From Candidatus Schekmanbacteria bacterium (GTDB taxonomy: Bacteria; CSSED10-310; JACPHN01), in contig JACPHN010000043.1 in assembly GCA_016188575.1 (NCBI GenBank), positions 1 to 47,065 on the forward strand: DNA of 47,065 nt. The letters run 5' to 3'. The position numbers and the translations under genes are program-made. Under the pieces are notes generated by a model. It was not told where the DNA came from and searched no databases. It was given only the letters and a program-made list of their open reading frames with translations. Positions 25,261 through 33,878 of the stretch are shown here, in pieces. Position 1 is the stretch's first letter. Each line of letters begins with the position of its first letter.

Positions 25261-27113
25261 GATGTCACCTCCTCGCCCGCCTGTTCGGCGGCGCGCGCCA
25301 GCAGCGCGGCGACGTACAGCTCGCGCCCGAGCGCCTCCGCCGGATTGTCCTGGCCGTCACCTCTGAGCATCTTGCCCAGCTCCTCGAGCGTCTCCTTCGC
25401 GAGCGCTTCCCGTCCGTGGCAGGCGCGCTTGCGGCCGAGAATGCGCTTCGCCTCGGAAATCTGGATTGCCCTCATCGCCTTCCGGTCCTCGCCGGGCTCG
25501 ACGTGCTCGAGCAGGCGCGCGAGCCCCGCGAGCTCGTAGCCGGCGCGGTCCGGCACCGCTTCGAGGCGATGGAGCGTCGCGAGCATCTCCAGCCGCGCGA
25601 CGAGCCCTGCATCTACTTCCCACTTGCCGTGGACAGAAACCGCTGCCCCGCCGCGTTTTTTCACGATCACCGCGAGCGCGTTGCGCCCGGCATCGTCCTT
25701 CGCGGTACGTTCCGCCCGCCGCGCCAGCGCCAGCGCCTCGTCGAGCGGCATGAGATGGTGCGCCACCGCCAGTCCCACCGACAGCGTCGGCGCGTCTCCA
25801 TCCTCCGCCTGCCAACCGTCGAGCGCTTCGCGAAACGTCTCGGCGAGCCTCGCCGCACACGCGACCGCCGTGTGCAGCGGCACCAGCGCGAGCACGTCGT
25901 CGCCGCCGGAGTAGATGAGCCCGCCGTGGCACTGTTCCACCACCGCTTCGGCTTGCCGGGCGAAGCCGTCGAGCGCCAGCGACAGCTCCCGGTGGCTGGC
26001 GAAGGTGCGCTGAGCGTCGATGACCGCGCCCATCTTGTCGCCGTCGCCGAGCAAGATGGCGTAGTAGGGAACCGGCTCGCCCCGCCTCGCGCAGCGCAGG
26101 AAGCGCCGATACGCGCCATGCACCTGCTCGTAGGCGGTCTGCAGGCCAAGCTCCTCGAGCTCTTCCTGTAGGCGCATGGGAAACAGCACGGCGCCGTCGA
26201 TGCGGCCGAAAAACGACCGCCTCCTGGTGCTCTCCGGCAGGTCCGCAAGCGCTCCGCAGTCGGCGAGCGCGGCCGTGAAGCGCGCCCACTCGGCCGCGAG
26301 CTCGCCGCCGCGCTGCTGCTCGTCCCGTTCGACACCTATCATGAACGGCAGCGCCGCTACGTGCGAGGTGCTGGGGAAGCGTTGCCGCGCGCCGTCCTCG
26401 GCAGGCACGCCGTGGCGCTTGAGCAGCCCGACGCCGCACAGCCGCTCGCTGCCGTGCACGCCATAGGAGCGCCGCAGCCGCTCGCCGCGGGGCGTATCGA
26501 AGAGGCTCTCGTCGAGCACCGACTCGCGCACGCCGTCGAGCGACGACTTCGGCACGCCCGCCTTCGCCCAGGCTGGTTGCGACCACAGCTTGGTGTTCTT
26601 CCGCGCCGCCATGAGCCGCTCCGCTTCGGTTCTCGCCCGCGCGTATCTGTCGTCTCCGGGTCGCTCCGGCACCGACACCCAGCAATACTCGATGAGCGCG
26701 TCGACCTGGGCCTCCGCGACCTGCTCGTGAAAGTGCCGGACGCGCTCGGGGTCGCCGCGGCCGACCTGCGCGAACGCCGCCTGACGCAGCTCCTGCAGTC
26801 GTTCCTGGAGGGCGCGTTGGCCGGCCTCCGCCGCCGCCCGCGCCCGCGCTCCGTCGCCGGGGATGCGTGCAAGCAGGCGATTGGCCGCGGCGTTGTCCGA
26901 TCCTGGTTCGAGGCTCTTGCGCGCCAGCGCCCCCGGAAAGATCAGGCAGTCGATCGCGGCCGCGCCGCCAAGCGCGTCGACGATGCCGGCAGCGGCCGCC
27001 TTGCCGAGCTCGCTGAGCAACCACGACCCATACCAGAAATCCTGGCACCGCCGCGCCGCCGCGATGAAGTCCTGGACCGGTCCAATGGTGACGAGCAGCA
27101 ACTGATCGCTCAT
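25257..27113 (-). CDS. cas10: Type III-B Cas10 (Cmr2), HD-less, cyclase-competent
   Basis: A 618-residue large subunit. It begins MSDQLLLVTIGPVQDFIAAA, which in other Cas10 proteins lies after the HD domain, so the HD nuclease is absent and single-stranded DNA cleavage is not expected. The palm domain has ILLGDGDKMGAVID (about 350-363) and the cyclase core IYSGGDDVLAL with GGDD at 403-406, intact for making cyclic oligoadenylate from ATP on target binding. Length is shorter than HD-containing Cmr2 (about 850-1000). It is the first gene of the operon with a clear promoter upstream. The first 49 residues match the remnant at 44779-44928 in 44 positions. Confidence 0.95.
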   Translation of the reverse strand: MSDQLLLVTIGPVQDFIAAARRCQDFWYGSWLLSELGKAAAAGIVDALGGAAAIDCLIFPGALARKSLEPGSDNAAANRLLARIPGDGARARAAAEAGQRALQERLQELRQAAFAQVGRGDPERVRHFHEQVAEAQVDALIEYCWVSVPERPGDDRYARARTEAERLMAARKNTKLWSQPAWAKAGVPKSSLDGVRESVLDESLFDTPRGERLRRSYGVHGSERLCGVGLLKRHGVPAEDGARQRFPSTSHVAALPFMIGVERDEQQRGGELAAEWARFTAALADCGALADLPESTRRRSFFGRIDGAVLFPMRLQEELEELGLQTAYEQVHGAYRRFLRCARRGEPVPYYAILLGDGDKMGAVIDAQRTFASHRELSLALDGFARQAEAVVEQCHGGLIYSGGDDVLALVPLHTAVACAARLAETFREALDGWQAEDGDAPTLSVGLAVAHHLMPLDEALALARRAERTAKDDAGRNALAVIVKKRGGAAVSVHGKWEVDAGLVARLEMLATLHRLEAVPDRAGYELAGLARLLEHVEPGEDRKAMRAIQISEAKRILGRKRACHGREALAKETLEELGKMLRGDGQDNPAEALGRELYVAALLARAAEQAGEEVTS

Positions 27114-27152
27114 TGCGTTGTCCTCTCGGTTTCGTCTATCGCCTGCCGACCG

Positions 27153-27181
27153 ACCCTAGGCCGCTGCCGCGCTCGTCGCAA
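27153..27181 (-). promoter_or_regulatory. promoter of the Cmr operon
   Basis: On the minus strand, TTGCGA (27176-27181) and TAGGGT (27153-27158) are separated by 17 bases, with the -10 ending 40 bases before the cas10 ATG. The same boxes, the same spacer and the same 40-base distance precede the cas10 remnant at 44928. That conservation in a decayed copy supports the assignment. Confidence 0.7.
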
Positions 27182-27187
27182 CCCGCG

Positions 27188-27541
27188 TCAAAACACCGCG
27201 GCCTTGAGCTTGATGAACGTGGCGTTGTCTGTCGTTGCCAGCAGCTTTCGCCGATCCTTGAACTGGGCCGCGAACGTCACTTGTTTGCGCCTACCACCGC
27301 CAAGGAGCCCCGCCAGCACGCCGATCGGGCCGAATGCAAAAAAGCCGAGAGCGCTCCATCCGAGCATTCCGGCCAGCTTTTGCTTGTTTTCCTCGCTGGC
27401 GACCTCCAGAGTTAGCAGCTCGGACACCGGAATGGTCTCGCCGACTATCTTGTGTGCTGCTGTTTTGAGCGTGAAAGAGCCAAAGGAAAAACTTCCGTCA
27501 CCAACCAGGAAGTCCCCAGCATGAACCACGATCTTCGCCAT
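27188..27541 (-). CDS. small conserved protein with a hydrophobic glycine-rich segment
   Basis: 117 residues starting MAKIVVHAGDF after GGACAAGGA. A beta-rich N-terminal half (SFSFGSFTLKT, SELLTLEVASEE) is followed by a hydrophobic Gly-rich hairpin-like segment (GWSALGFFAFGPIGVLAGLLGGG, about 61-83). A C-terminal half follows with VTFAAQFKDRRKLLATTD, FIKLKAAVF. This strand arrangement recalls PH-like domains with a membrane-inserting hairpin; similar proteins occur widely in proteobacteria without known function. It ends only a few bases before the -35 box of the Cmr promoter on the same strand, but the promoter between them suggests independent transcription. Confidence 0.65.
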   Translation of the reverse strand: MAKIVVHAGDFLVGDGSFSFGSFTLKTAAHKIVGETIPVSELLTLEVASEENKQKLAGMLGWSALGFFAFGPIGVLAGLLGGGRRKQVTFAAQFKDRRKLLATTDNATFIKLKAAVF

Positions 27542-27841
27542 TCCTTGTCCCTCCGCGGCGGCGGTGTCCGGGTGCGGACGATACCGGGCACCCGCCATTG
27601 GTGCTCTGACTGCCGGCGTACGCGGCTGTGCCGCGACAGTCGATAGCAAGCCGCGCGCCACTCCCCCGAACGGCGCGCGACCGCGGCACCGAGCTGCTGC
27701 TCGCCGGTCGGGGGCGACGCCGGCACAAGATTTCTGGTAGTGGGAGCAAGAAAACGAGCGGCGGCCGGGGCACTGAGATTCGGCGTCGGTCGAATGTGGT
27801 TTACACCATGGCGAGCAGATTGGGCGTGGCATGCGGCCCTC

Positions 27842-27945
27842 CACCTCACCTCCCCCGCTTGCGGGGGGAGGCAGGGAGGGGGCGCCTACGACACTTGTAA
27901 AGGAGCATCTCAAGAGATTCGACCGACGCCCGAGATTCGGCGGCC
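27842..27945 (-). repeat. dispersed palindromic element, copy B
   Basis: The hairpin core CCTCCCCCGCTTGCGGGGGGAGG (27849-27871), with about 70 adjoining bases, aligns by eye in reverse orientation with copy A at 3589-3690. A 14-bp inverted repeat, GGCGTCGGTCGAAT (27782-27795) and ATTCGACCGACGCC (27917-27930), flanks this copy. Confidence 0.7.
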
Positions 27946-27957
27946 CCGAATTGTCGC

Positions 27958-28194
27958 TTGCAACGGCTGAGCGGGGCACCAGGTGAGCACCCGGTGCCTC
28001 GCTCACGGCGTGTAAGGGGCGCCACGTGGTCGCCGGGTGCCGCGCTCGAGCTTTGCAAAGGCCACCTCGTGGTCACCGGGTGCCTCGGTCACGGCTTGCA
28101 AGAGGCACCTGCCGCTCGGCCGGTGCCGCCTGCGAGCGCGGAGCGCTCCCCCAAGGCATCCGAGATGCCGGTTGCAAGGCGTGAGCGAGGCACC
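27958..28194. repeat. degenerate tandem repeat, 43-bp period, each unit with an internal dyad
   Basis: Units that begin GGTGCC and end G(A/G)GGC(A/G)CC or a close variant start at 27993, 28036, 28079 and 28122, exactly 43 bp apart. Related partial units end at 27980 and 28194. Each conserved part is 31 nt, followed by about 12 nt of less conserved sequence. The best unit (28079-28109) has perfect arms GGTGCCTC and GAGGCACC around a 15-base loop with GGCTTGCAA. The period is not a multiple of three, and no convincing gene covers it. The 12-nt gaps are too short for CRISPR spacers. Confidence 0.7.
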
Positions 28195-28242
28195 TCGGAT
28201 GTGCCCGGCGGTTTTTGCGCGGCGCACACGCCCCGCGCCGGC

Positions 28243-28920
28243 CTACTCTCCCTCGCCTTCCACGGCAGACGGCGTCGTGGCCTTGGGAGCGGGACGGCCG
28301 TCCCCGACGAGAAAGAACCGGCCGGGCCAGTCGCGCCCGAGGCCGCGTTCGCGCCCCCGGGCGCTCAGCGCTTCGTGGACCCCATCGCGCTCGCGGGTGA
28401 GATCCTCGGCGAGCGTCTCGCGGCCGAGCCACAGCTCGCCTCGCCGGACCGTCATGGCGCGCGTCTCGACCACGGCCGCGTCGGCGGCATCGACCCACCG
28501 CGACAGCTCGGCCCGGTGCTTTTCCAGCACGGCGTCGCCAGGACCGCTCAACCATCCCCGCACCACCGCGACCTGCTTGCCCAGTGCCTGGCGAATGAAC
28601 TGGCTCGCGGAGCGCGCGAAATACCGGCTCCAGCGGGGGCTGTCGCTGCTCTTGCCCGTGTCCAGCCAGAGCTCGTCGGCGAACCGGCTGCAGGCGTCAT
28701 CCAGGCGGCCATTGGCGATCACCCGGCGGGCGTTGGTGCGCATCGCCGCCTGGCGCAGCTCGCGGTCCGCGCCGCGCACCTCGTCGAGCCGTCCCAGCCA
28801 ACCGGCTGCCAGCGGTGCCAGGTCGCGGGCGTCCTCGTCGGATTCGAGTGCCGCCTGCGTGAACAGAATCTCTTCCTCAATCGCTTCCAGCGGCATCTGT
28901 GAGTGAATCTGTCGTGGCAT
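28243..28920 (-). CDS. helical protein of unknown function
   Basis: 225 residues, starting MPRQIHSQMPLEAIEEEI after AAAGGAG; a longer upstream frame lacks a good site. It is predicted almost wholly helical, charged, without signal peptide or membrane segment. Blocks such as AMRTNARRVIANGRLDDACSR and WSRYFARSASQFIRQALGKQ are rich in Arg and aromatic residues; a low-complexity tail (PAPKATTPSAVEGEGE) ends it. I do not recognise a family. It lies upstream of the Cmr operon in the same direction, separated by the 43-bp repeat array, so a link to the Cmr system is possible but unsupported. Confidence 0.6.
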   Translation of the reverse strand: MPRQIHSQMPLEAIEEEILFTQAALESDEDARDLAPLAAGWLGRLDEVRGADRELRQAAMRTNARRVIANGRLDDACSRFADELWLDTGKSSDSPRWSRYFARSASQFIRQALGKQVAVVRGWLSGPGDAVLEKHRAELSRWVDAADAAVVETRAMTVRRGELWLGRETLAEDLTRERDGVHEALSARGRERGLGRDWPGRFFLVGDGRPAPKATTPSAVEGEGE

Positions 28921-29209
28921 CTGTTGGATTGCTCCTTTCTGGGTAGAAACGGGGGCAAACGGCTTGCCGGCTTGCGGCGCGTGGCGGCGCCGCGACTGCC
29001 GGACAGAACCGCGACTGTAGCACCCGGTCGCCGCCGCGGGCAACGTCGCGCCGCGCCCTGAATCCACCGGCCCGCGGACGACTTTGCTCGGTTGCGTCCA
29101 GCTTGTGCCAAACGCATCCCTGGGACACGCCTGTGAGGCGTGGGCAGACGTTATGGTGGAGGGTCTCTGCCACTTTTCATGTCATCCCTTCGTCAGCCGG
29201 TCCGAAACC

Positions 29210-29322
29210 CCGCCCTTTAGGGCGGAATCGCCGCGGAACCCCGGCCTGAAGGCCGGGGTTTCAGCGGTGGTTAGGGCGGGGTCCAAACCCCGCCCTAACA
29301 TGTCGCCGGCCTAAAGGCCGGC
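29210..29322. repeat. cluster of four strong hairpins (REP/BIME-like)
   Basis: Four palindromes in 113 bp: CCGCCCTTTAGGGCGG (29210-29225), AACCCCGGCC-TGAA-GGCCGGGGTT (29237-29260), TTAGGGCGGGG and its inverted partner CCCCGCCCTAA (29271-29298), and GCCGGCC-TAAA-GGCCGGC (29305-29322). They lie between divergent genes, so they are not an ordinary terminator. The repeated GGCC-TNAA-GGCC theme is common in dispersed intergenic repeats. The rest of 28921-29610 shows no gene. Confidence 0.75.
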
Positions 29323-29610
29323 ATCCGTATTGGTTTTCGCCTCTTTTTCGCGTCGCGGTGTGCCTGATGGGGCGCGCCGCACACACCTGTCCGTCCCCAG
29401 CCTCGCCGGAGCTGCCGTGGATCTCGTCCCTGGGCCGTCAGAAGATTTCTTGTGCTCGCCGCGAGAGCGCTTGTGCTCCCCGTCCATGCCGGCGCGCGGC
29501 AAGCGGCCTGTGCATGCGTCGCCCGCCCCTGCCGCTGCTGGCACGCATCGTGCTGGTCTTCCGGTTGGACGAGTGGGTCTGTGACCCGTGGCGCTCAGGA
29601 GGGCGCATGC

Positions 29611-30429
29611 ATGTTCTGCTTCAAGTGTGGCGCACCCAACGGCGATGGAGCGACTTTTTGTAACCGCTGCGGGACTCGGCTGACGGCAGGGCCGCCGACC
29701 AGCAAGTCGCGTCACCCCAGCATCCTGCTCGCAATCGGCATCGTTTTCTGTCCGTTCGTGTTCGCGTGGGCAACGCTAAGGCGAGGTCATTCCAACCTCT
29801 CGCGCGCTTTGGCCCTCGGGTGGCTGGGGCTCAACTTCTTCGTGTTGATGGGGCTCGGGACGTCCCAGACGGTCCGCCCGCCGCAGACCGCACGCGGCCG
29901 CGAGGCGACCGCGCGCAAGCACGTACGCCCCGACCTCGGACAAGCGCCGGCGAGGCGAGAGGTCGAGGATGCCCCCGCGAGCCCGGAAGGCGCGGGTGAG
30001 CTGTCGCGGAACGCGAGGGAAGAGCGGTCGGCGGCCCTTCGGCAGGCGTCGCCGCCGCCTGCGGCCCCCCCACGCCCGGCGCCACGCACCTACGTCCGCG
30101 ACACATGCGCCGACGTCGCGAGAGTGTTTTCCGCGTCGGGCCCAATGACGGACCTGCAAAAGAAAGAGGCCTGGAAACAGTATTCGGGGAAGTGGGTATC
30201 CTGGACCGGCACCGTCGGGCAAGTCTCCGAAGGGTTGCTCGGCGGCCTGTCCGTGCACGTCAAGTGCCTGGAAACCACCCTGACCTCGGATGCGCACATC
30301 GCGTTCGGCGACGCATGGCGGGCCAGGTTGACCGGGGTAAACGAAGGTCGAGCGATCCAATTCAGAGCCCGGCTAAGGGACTACAACCAGTTGTTGGGCC
30401 TGTCCCTGAATGACGGCGAGCTTCAGTGA
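29611..30429 (+). CDS. zinc-ribbon membrane protein with C-terminal OB-like domain
   Basis: 272 residues; the ATG at 29611 follows AGGAGG by eight bases. The N-terminal zinc ribbon MFCFKCGAPNGDGATFCNRCG has two CxxC pairs. A hydrophobic stretch (ILLAIGIVFCPFVFAWATL, about 35-53) and a second (ALALGWLGLNFFVLMGL) make it membrane-bound. A Pro/Ala/Arg-rich linker follows. The last 85 residues (WKQYSGKWVSWTGTVGQVS, HVKCLETTLTSD, ARLTGVNEG) have the strand spacing of a tRNA_anti-like OB fold seen in other zinc-ribbon membrane proteins. Function unknown. It is probably co-transcribed with the next gene 34 bases downstream. Confidence 0.65.
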   Translation: MFCFKCGAPNGDGATFCNRCGTRLTAGPPTSKSRHPSILLAIGIVFCPFVFAWATLRRGHSNLSRALALGWLGLNFFVLMGLGTSQTVRPPQTARGREATARKHVRPDLGQAPARREVEDAPASPEGAGELSRNAREERSAALRQASPPPAAPPRPAPRTYVRDTCADVARVFSASGPMTDLQKKEAWKQYSGKWVSWTGTVGQVSEGLLGGLSVHVKCLETTLTSDAHIAFGDAWRARLTGVNEGRAIQFRARLRDYNQLLGLSLNDGELQ

Positions 30430-30462
30430 TCGACCGCGCAGCGAATAGACCGGAGGACAAAC

Positions 30463-31551
30463 ATGGTACGGACAGCCGCCGTTTCTCTTGCATCGCACCT
30501 CACCTGGAAGCCCAGGGAAAGGAACGTTCGAGCCATTGCCTACATCGCTCTCAGCGCTGCCGCCGTCTTCTTCCCACTCGCGACGGCGAGATCGGAATCG
30601 GCAGGTGCGAGCTACCATGCACAGGTTGCCCTCGATGCCATGACGGCGGCTCCGCCGCAGCTCCGCGCGCCGTGGGCAACCTTCCTCGACGAGACCCAAC
30701 AAGCGGCCATGGAGATTCACGCCATTCGCGGCCCGGACCATCCGGTGAGCGAGCTCCTGGACGAGGAGATCGACAGAGCCGCGCGCCTGCTGAAGGCCGG
30801 GGGCAATGCCTTCAAAGGCTTCAAGGCCATGATGCGCGTCGCCCACCTCGCTGCCGACCTCAACACGCCATGCGTCCACGATCCCGTTTTCATGGCGGAG
30901 CTCGACCGGCGGATCCGGGAGGCCGTGACGACCGGCCTGGGATTCGCGGTGGGTGTGGCACCACCCGAGCGGGATTCGCGTCCCCCAGCGCCGGCGCCCG
31001 GCGAATCGGCCTGCACCGTCGCGGCGGCGCAGGGCCGGTACGCGGGCGTGATCAGCGGCGTCTGGAACGCATGGGATACGATCCTGGAACGTGCGGGCCT
31101 GGAGCTGCGAACCACCCCGGTAGCGATCCGGCGATGGCCGGAACCGGAGAAATCCCTCGGTGCGGTGAGCGATGAGCTGGTTGAGCGCCGAACGGAGCTC
31201 GTTGGCGACGTCGCCGTGAAAATCTCGACCACCGTCGACACTTCCGTGCGGCTGGAGCCCAGACCCGACGAGAGCGCGGGATCGGCTTATGGAAAGCTGG
31301 ACGACCAGGGGCGCGACGAAGCGTGGTGGCAGGAGCAGCTCGCGTACCTGCGGCGAGGAATCGATCGCGCCTATCGTCACTATCAGTGGGCGATATCGCA
31401 CTACACCGAGTTCAAAGGCACGGCGGCGGAAGACGCCGCCCGCGCGGTCATGGAGGAGGCGGCGCGCGAATACGCGAGCGAAAAAGCGAAGATCCCCGCC
31501 CTACAAGAGGCCTGTCGGAGAGCAGGGTGCTTGCCGGGATGGGTGCGGTGA
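30463..31551 (+). CDS. exported protein of unknown function
   Basis: 362 residues, start after GGAGG. A basic N-region (KPRERNVR) and hydrophobic segment (AIAYIALSAAAVFFPLA, about 24-40) followed by TARSES suggest Sec export. The mature part is helical. VAHLAADLNTPCVHD (about 125-139) loosely resembles the H-x3-D...P-x-H zinc site of P1 nuclease/phospholipase C proteins, but the spacing differs, so this is only a hint. Cys pairs near 138 and 184 and near 353-358 could form disulphides. It sits 34 bases behind the zinc-ribbon gene and shares its direction. Confidence 0.55.
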   Translation: MVRTAAVSLASHLTWKPRERNVRAIAYIALSAAAVFFPLATARSESAGASYHAQVALDAMTAAPPQLRAPWATFLDETQQAAMEIHAIRGPDHPVSELLDEEIDRAARLLKAGGNAFKGFKAMMRVAHLAADLNTPCVHDPVFMAELDRRIREAVTTGLGFAVGVAPPERDSRPPAPAPGESACTVAAAQGRYAGVISGVWNAWDTILERAGLELRTTPVAIRRWPEPEKSLGAVSDELVERRTELVGDVAVKISTTVDTSVRLEPRPDESAGSAYGKLDDQGRDEAWWQEQLAYLRRGIDRAYRHYQWAISHYTEFKGTAAEDAARAVMEEAAREYASEKAKIPALQEACRRAGCLPGWVR

Positions 31552-31641
31552 GGGCTGAGGGCGAGTGGCCATTACCGCGCAGGGGCGGGGAACAGTCGCT
31601 CGGGCCATGCCCGGGCAACCATGGACAATCGCGCCAGGAGC

Positions 31642-32188
31642 TCAACTCGCCGAGGACCTCGCCTGCAGGACATCTGGCCAATCGAGGCCGAGAAAACCAG
31701 TAAGGTCTGGGAGCTTCGCCAGCATGTCGCGCGCCTTCTCAACAAGGGAGCGCTCGTTGATTCTCAGCGCCTCATACCGTGCATCCGCCAGCACATAGCG
31801 GGCGAAGTCCTCCACACGATCATCCGCAAGATCGACGATTTCGAAGTGACGCTCTCCGAGGAAGGGATGAAGCGCTGTGCTGGGCTCCGCTCGGATCTCA
31901 AGCCGAAGAGGAGCGAGGCATTCATCCGGGATGAGGACGTAATCGACATCGGCGGGGTCAGGCCGGCACGTGATCGCGAAGATTACGGCGGCGGTGTCAG
32001 CCTCATCGCGGTTCTGAACACGGAAAACCGATTGGCCTCGCTCGCCCCTGCGCCTGAAGAGATCCTTGGCAACGGCGGCGACGTCCTCGGGGCTCGAGGC
32101 GCTTCGGTTTACGCGCCGAGGGGGATTCCCGGGCACCGATTTCGTCCATCGGCTCAGACTGCCCAACCTCAACAGCCACATCGATCAC
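31642..32188 (-). pseudogene. third gene of an unknown operon, probably frameshifted near its 5' end
   Basis: The 3' two-thirds encode a convincing protein (VNRSASSPEDVAAVAKDLF, then DVDYVLIPDECLAPLRLEIR and a C-terminal RDMLAKLPDLTGFLGLDW). In that frame the first 25 residues look wrong. In another frame, a GTG at 32188 overlapping the previous stop as GTGA gives IDVAVEVGQSEPMDEIGAR, which looks right. The frames would join by a one-base shift near the GGGGG run around 32121-32125. This is either a sequence error or a real frameshift. If intact the protein is about 180 residues, soluble and unrecognised. It is translated last in the 33689-31642 operon. Confidence 0.5.
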
Positions 32189-33027
32189 GACCGTCGACTC
32201 AACCTGAGCTCGAGCTCGTCCCGAATGACGCGTTCCGTGTCAGAATCCATCTGGATCTCGACCAGTGCGCTTCGCAGCAGTCCTGCGGCAACGTCCAAGC
32301 TCAGGGCTCGCGTCGCGTAGGCGGCAGCCTCGCTGATACCAAAATCGGGGTGCCTCAGGAAGCGCTCGAGTAGCGCAGCCAGTCCGTTCTGCAACTGCAT
32401 GTCGCCCGGTGGAGCGATGCGTTTGAGAGCGAGCAGAAGAGTACGGACCTGATCATCGTTCGGAGCGCTGCTCAGCTCGCGGGCAATAGGTTCTATGCTC
32501 TCGAACCCGATACTGCCAAGGAAGTGGGCAATATCGTATTGAACGTCCGGATGCTCCTCATCACGAGCGCGCGCAGCAAGCCATAGAGCTCCAGACCGGC
32601 CCGAGCTCACCCAAAATGCCCGGATCGACCGCCGGCTGATATTGTCTGATGAGGGTCCCTTCCAATCCCCGAGAAGTGCGTACTCTCTCTCGAACATCGT
32701 CGACTCCGTCTGGGAACGCTTCTCGAGCAGGCTGAGAAGTGGTGCGGCGTCCGACATGTCCTGGCGTGGTGCTTCTGTGGGGTCGCACTGGCCCGCGGCA
32801 TGCGGTCCTTGCGACAGGCGAGCTGTGACATGAGCACCGCACGGGAGAAGCTTGTTCCTCAGAAGGAACCCATACGCGCGATCTCTAATCTCGGCGGCTT
32901 TGTCCGACGTCTCCATGAAGCTCTCGTGAACCGGATCTCCCTCCGCGCATCTGTCGAAGGCCGAATCTCCAACCAATCGGTATTGCTCTCGAACTGATCT
33001 GAGCGCGCTTGGAATCGCCAGAGACAT
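32185..33027 (-). CDS. HEAT-like helical repeat protein, middle gene of unknown operon
   Basis: 280 residues. The C-terminal half is built of paired helices with HEAT-like spacing: YDIAHFLGSIGFESIEPIAR, RTLLLALKRIAPPGDMQLQ, LAALLERFLRHPDFGISEAA and YATRALSLDVAAGLLRSALV. The N-terminal part has scattered Cys and no known motif. No signal peptide. It starts five bases after the preceding gene and its stop overlaps the next start. HEAT-type proteins are usually scaffolds; nothing here identifies a partner. Codon composition is less GC-rich at third positions than in the Cmr genes, which hints at separate acquisition of this operon. Confidence 0.6.
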   Translation of the reverse strand: MSLAIPSALRSVREQYRLVGDSAFDRCAEGDPVHESFMETSDKAAEIRDRAYGFLLRNKLLPCGAHVTARLSQGPHAAGQCDPTEAPRQDMSDAAPLLSLLEKRSQTESTMFEREYALLGDWKGPSSDNISRRSIRAFWVSSGRSGALWLAARARDEEHPDVQYDIAHFLGSIGFESIEPIARELSSAPNDDQVRTLLLALKRIAPPGDMQLQNGLAALLERFLRHPDFGISEAAAYATRALSLDVAAGLLRSALVEIQMDSDTERVIRDELELRLSRRS

Positions 33028-33032
33028 ATCTT

Positions 33033-33689
33033 CTATTCCCGTGCCGATCTGTTGAGCAGGTCGACCATGTTGTTTGCGTGCGCAATCGCTTCGGACAAGT
33101 CGCGAGGAAATGCGGCTCCGATTCTTGCGCCGAGATCGAAGAGCTCGAACGTATCAGCCGTGATCTGGTAGTGGAAGTTGTTGGACACCGAAACCATGTC
33201 TGTCGATTTTTCGGACGATGCGATTGTGACGGTAACGCTTCTGTCCGGGGAATCCCGTTTCAGCACGATTCGCGCCGAGCCCACGCCTGGCGCGACCAGG
33301 ACGGAGTGGAGCTCTCTGAGCATCGAAAAAAGCCGCGCGGGCACATCACTGAGAGCGGTCTTTCGTTGGAAATTGAAGTTGAGACCGAATGAGGACGTTG
33401 GAGTGTGCTCCAGCACCGCAAAGACACGCGATGAGATCGCTTGTATTCGTTCCGAAGCGTCCGGCTTCTCCGTCCGAATAGCCCACTTGCTTTCATCGCA
33501 TACGATCTGGAACTGATCGGTCTTGAATTGCGCCATCGGCTGAAGACATACGGTGTCTGGGGCTCTCGTGGCGGCTTCCATCTGCTCGTGGTTGAGAACA
33601 CCGATGTATTCGTACCAAAGGGGGTGGTGAATCCGCGGGTTCATGGCGCCTATGACGACGATGGAATAAAGTTGTTGTTCTTCAGCCAT
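33033..33689 (-). CDS. unknown protein, first gene of three-gene operon (TIGR04255-like pattern)
   Basis: 218 residues; the Met at 33689 is preferred because a longer start gives an unconvincing leader. It begins MAEEQQLYSIVVIGAMNP, with a middle strand QFQIVCDESKWAIRTE, FGLNFNFQRKTALS and a final acidic helix ending NNMVDLLNRSARE. The N-terminal strand plus mixed alpha/beta body weakly recalls TIGR04255 proteins, which are sporadic and of unknown role; this is a low-confidence resemblance. It is cytoplasmic. Tight spacing with the HEAT-like and frameshifted genes marks an operon that stands between the two type III loci. Confidence 0.5.
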   Translation of the reverse strand: MAEEQQLYSIVVIGAMNPRIHHPLWYEYIGVLNHEQMEAATRAPDTVCLQPMAQFKTDQFQIVCDESKWAIRTEKPDASERIQAISSRVFAVLEHTPTSSFGLNFNFQRKTALSDVPARLFSMLRELHSVLVAPGVGSARIVLKRDSPDRSVTVTIASSEKSTDMVSVSNNFHYQITADTFELFDLGARIGAAFPRDLSEAIAHANNMVDLLNRSARE

Positions 33690-33788
33690 TGTTGTCTGGA
33701 CCTCTGCACATTGAACACTGATGGAGGTGGCGGAAGAAACTCCCACTCGTCTCGGCGCATGTGGAAGGCGGACCGCCCGCTCGCCTAC

Positions 33789-33878
33789 TCAGTTGCGCGG
33801 GGTTGCGCCATCGAGCACATGGCTGGCATTGGGGTCGAGCCGTCGCTGCATGAGTGCCGGATTCAGCGCCTTGGCCAT
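33789..33878 (-). CDS. possible 29-residue small ORF
   Basis: An ATG at 33878, five bases after GGAGAGGAGGAA, opens MAKALNPALMQRRLDPNASH and ends after nine more residues at TGA. The ribosome-binding site is unusually strong for a random frame. It precedes the unknown three-gene operon by 100 bases, so it may be a leader peptide or the front end of a lost gene. No other gene is visible between 33690 and 34103. Confidence 0.3.
   Translation of the reverse strand: MAKALNPALMQRRLDPNASHVLDGATPRN

Noticed and set aside
27958-28194. 43-bp-period repeat as a CRISPR array
   Set aside because: Conserved parts are degenerate and the separators are only about 12 nt and partly conserved, unlike CRISPR spacers.
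29239-29262. Hairpin as a rho-independent terminator
   Set aside because: No T-run follows and it lies in a multi-hairpin cluster between divergent genes.
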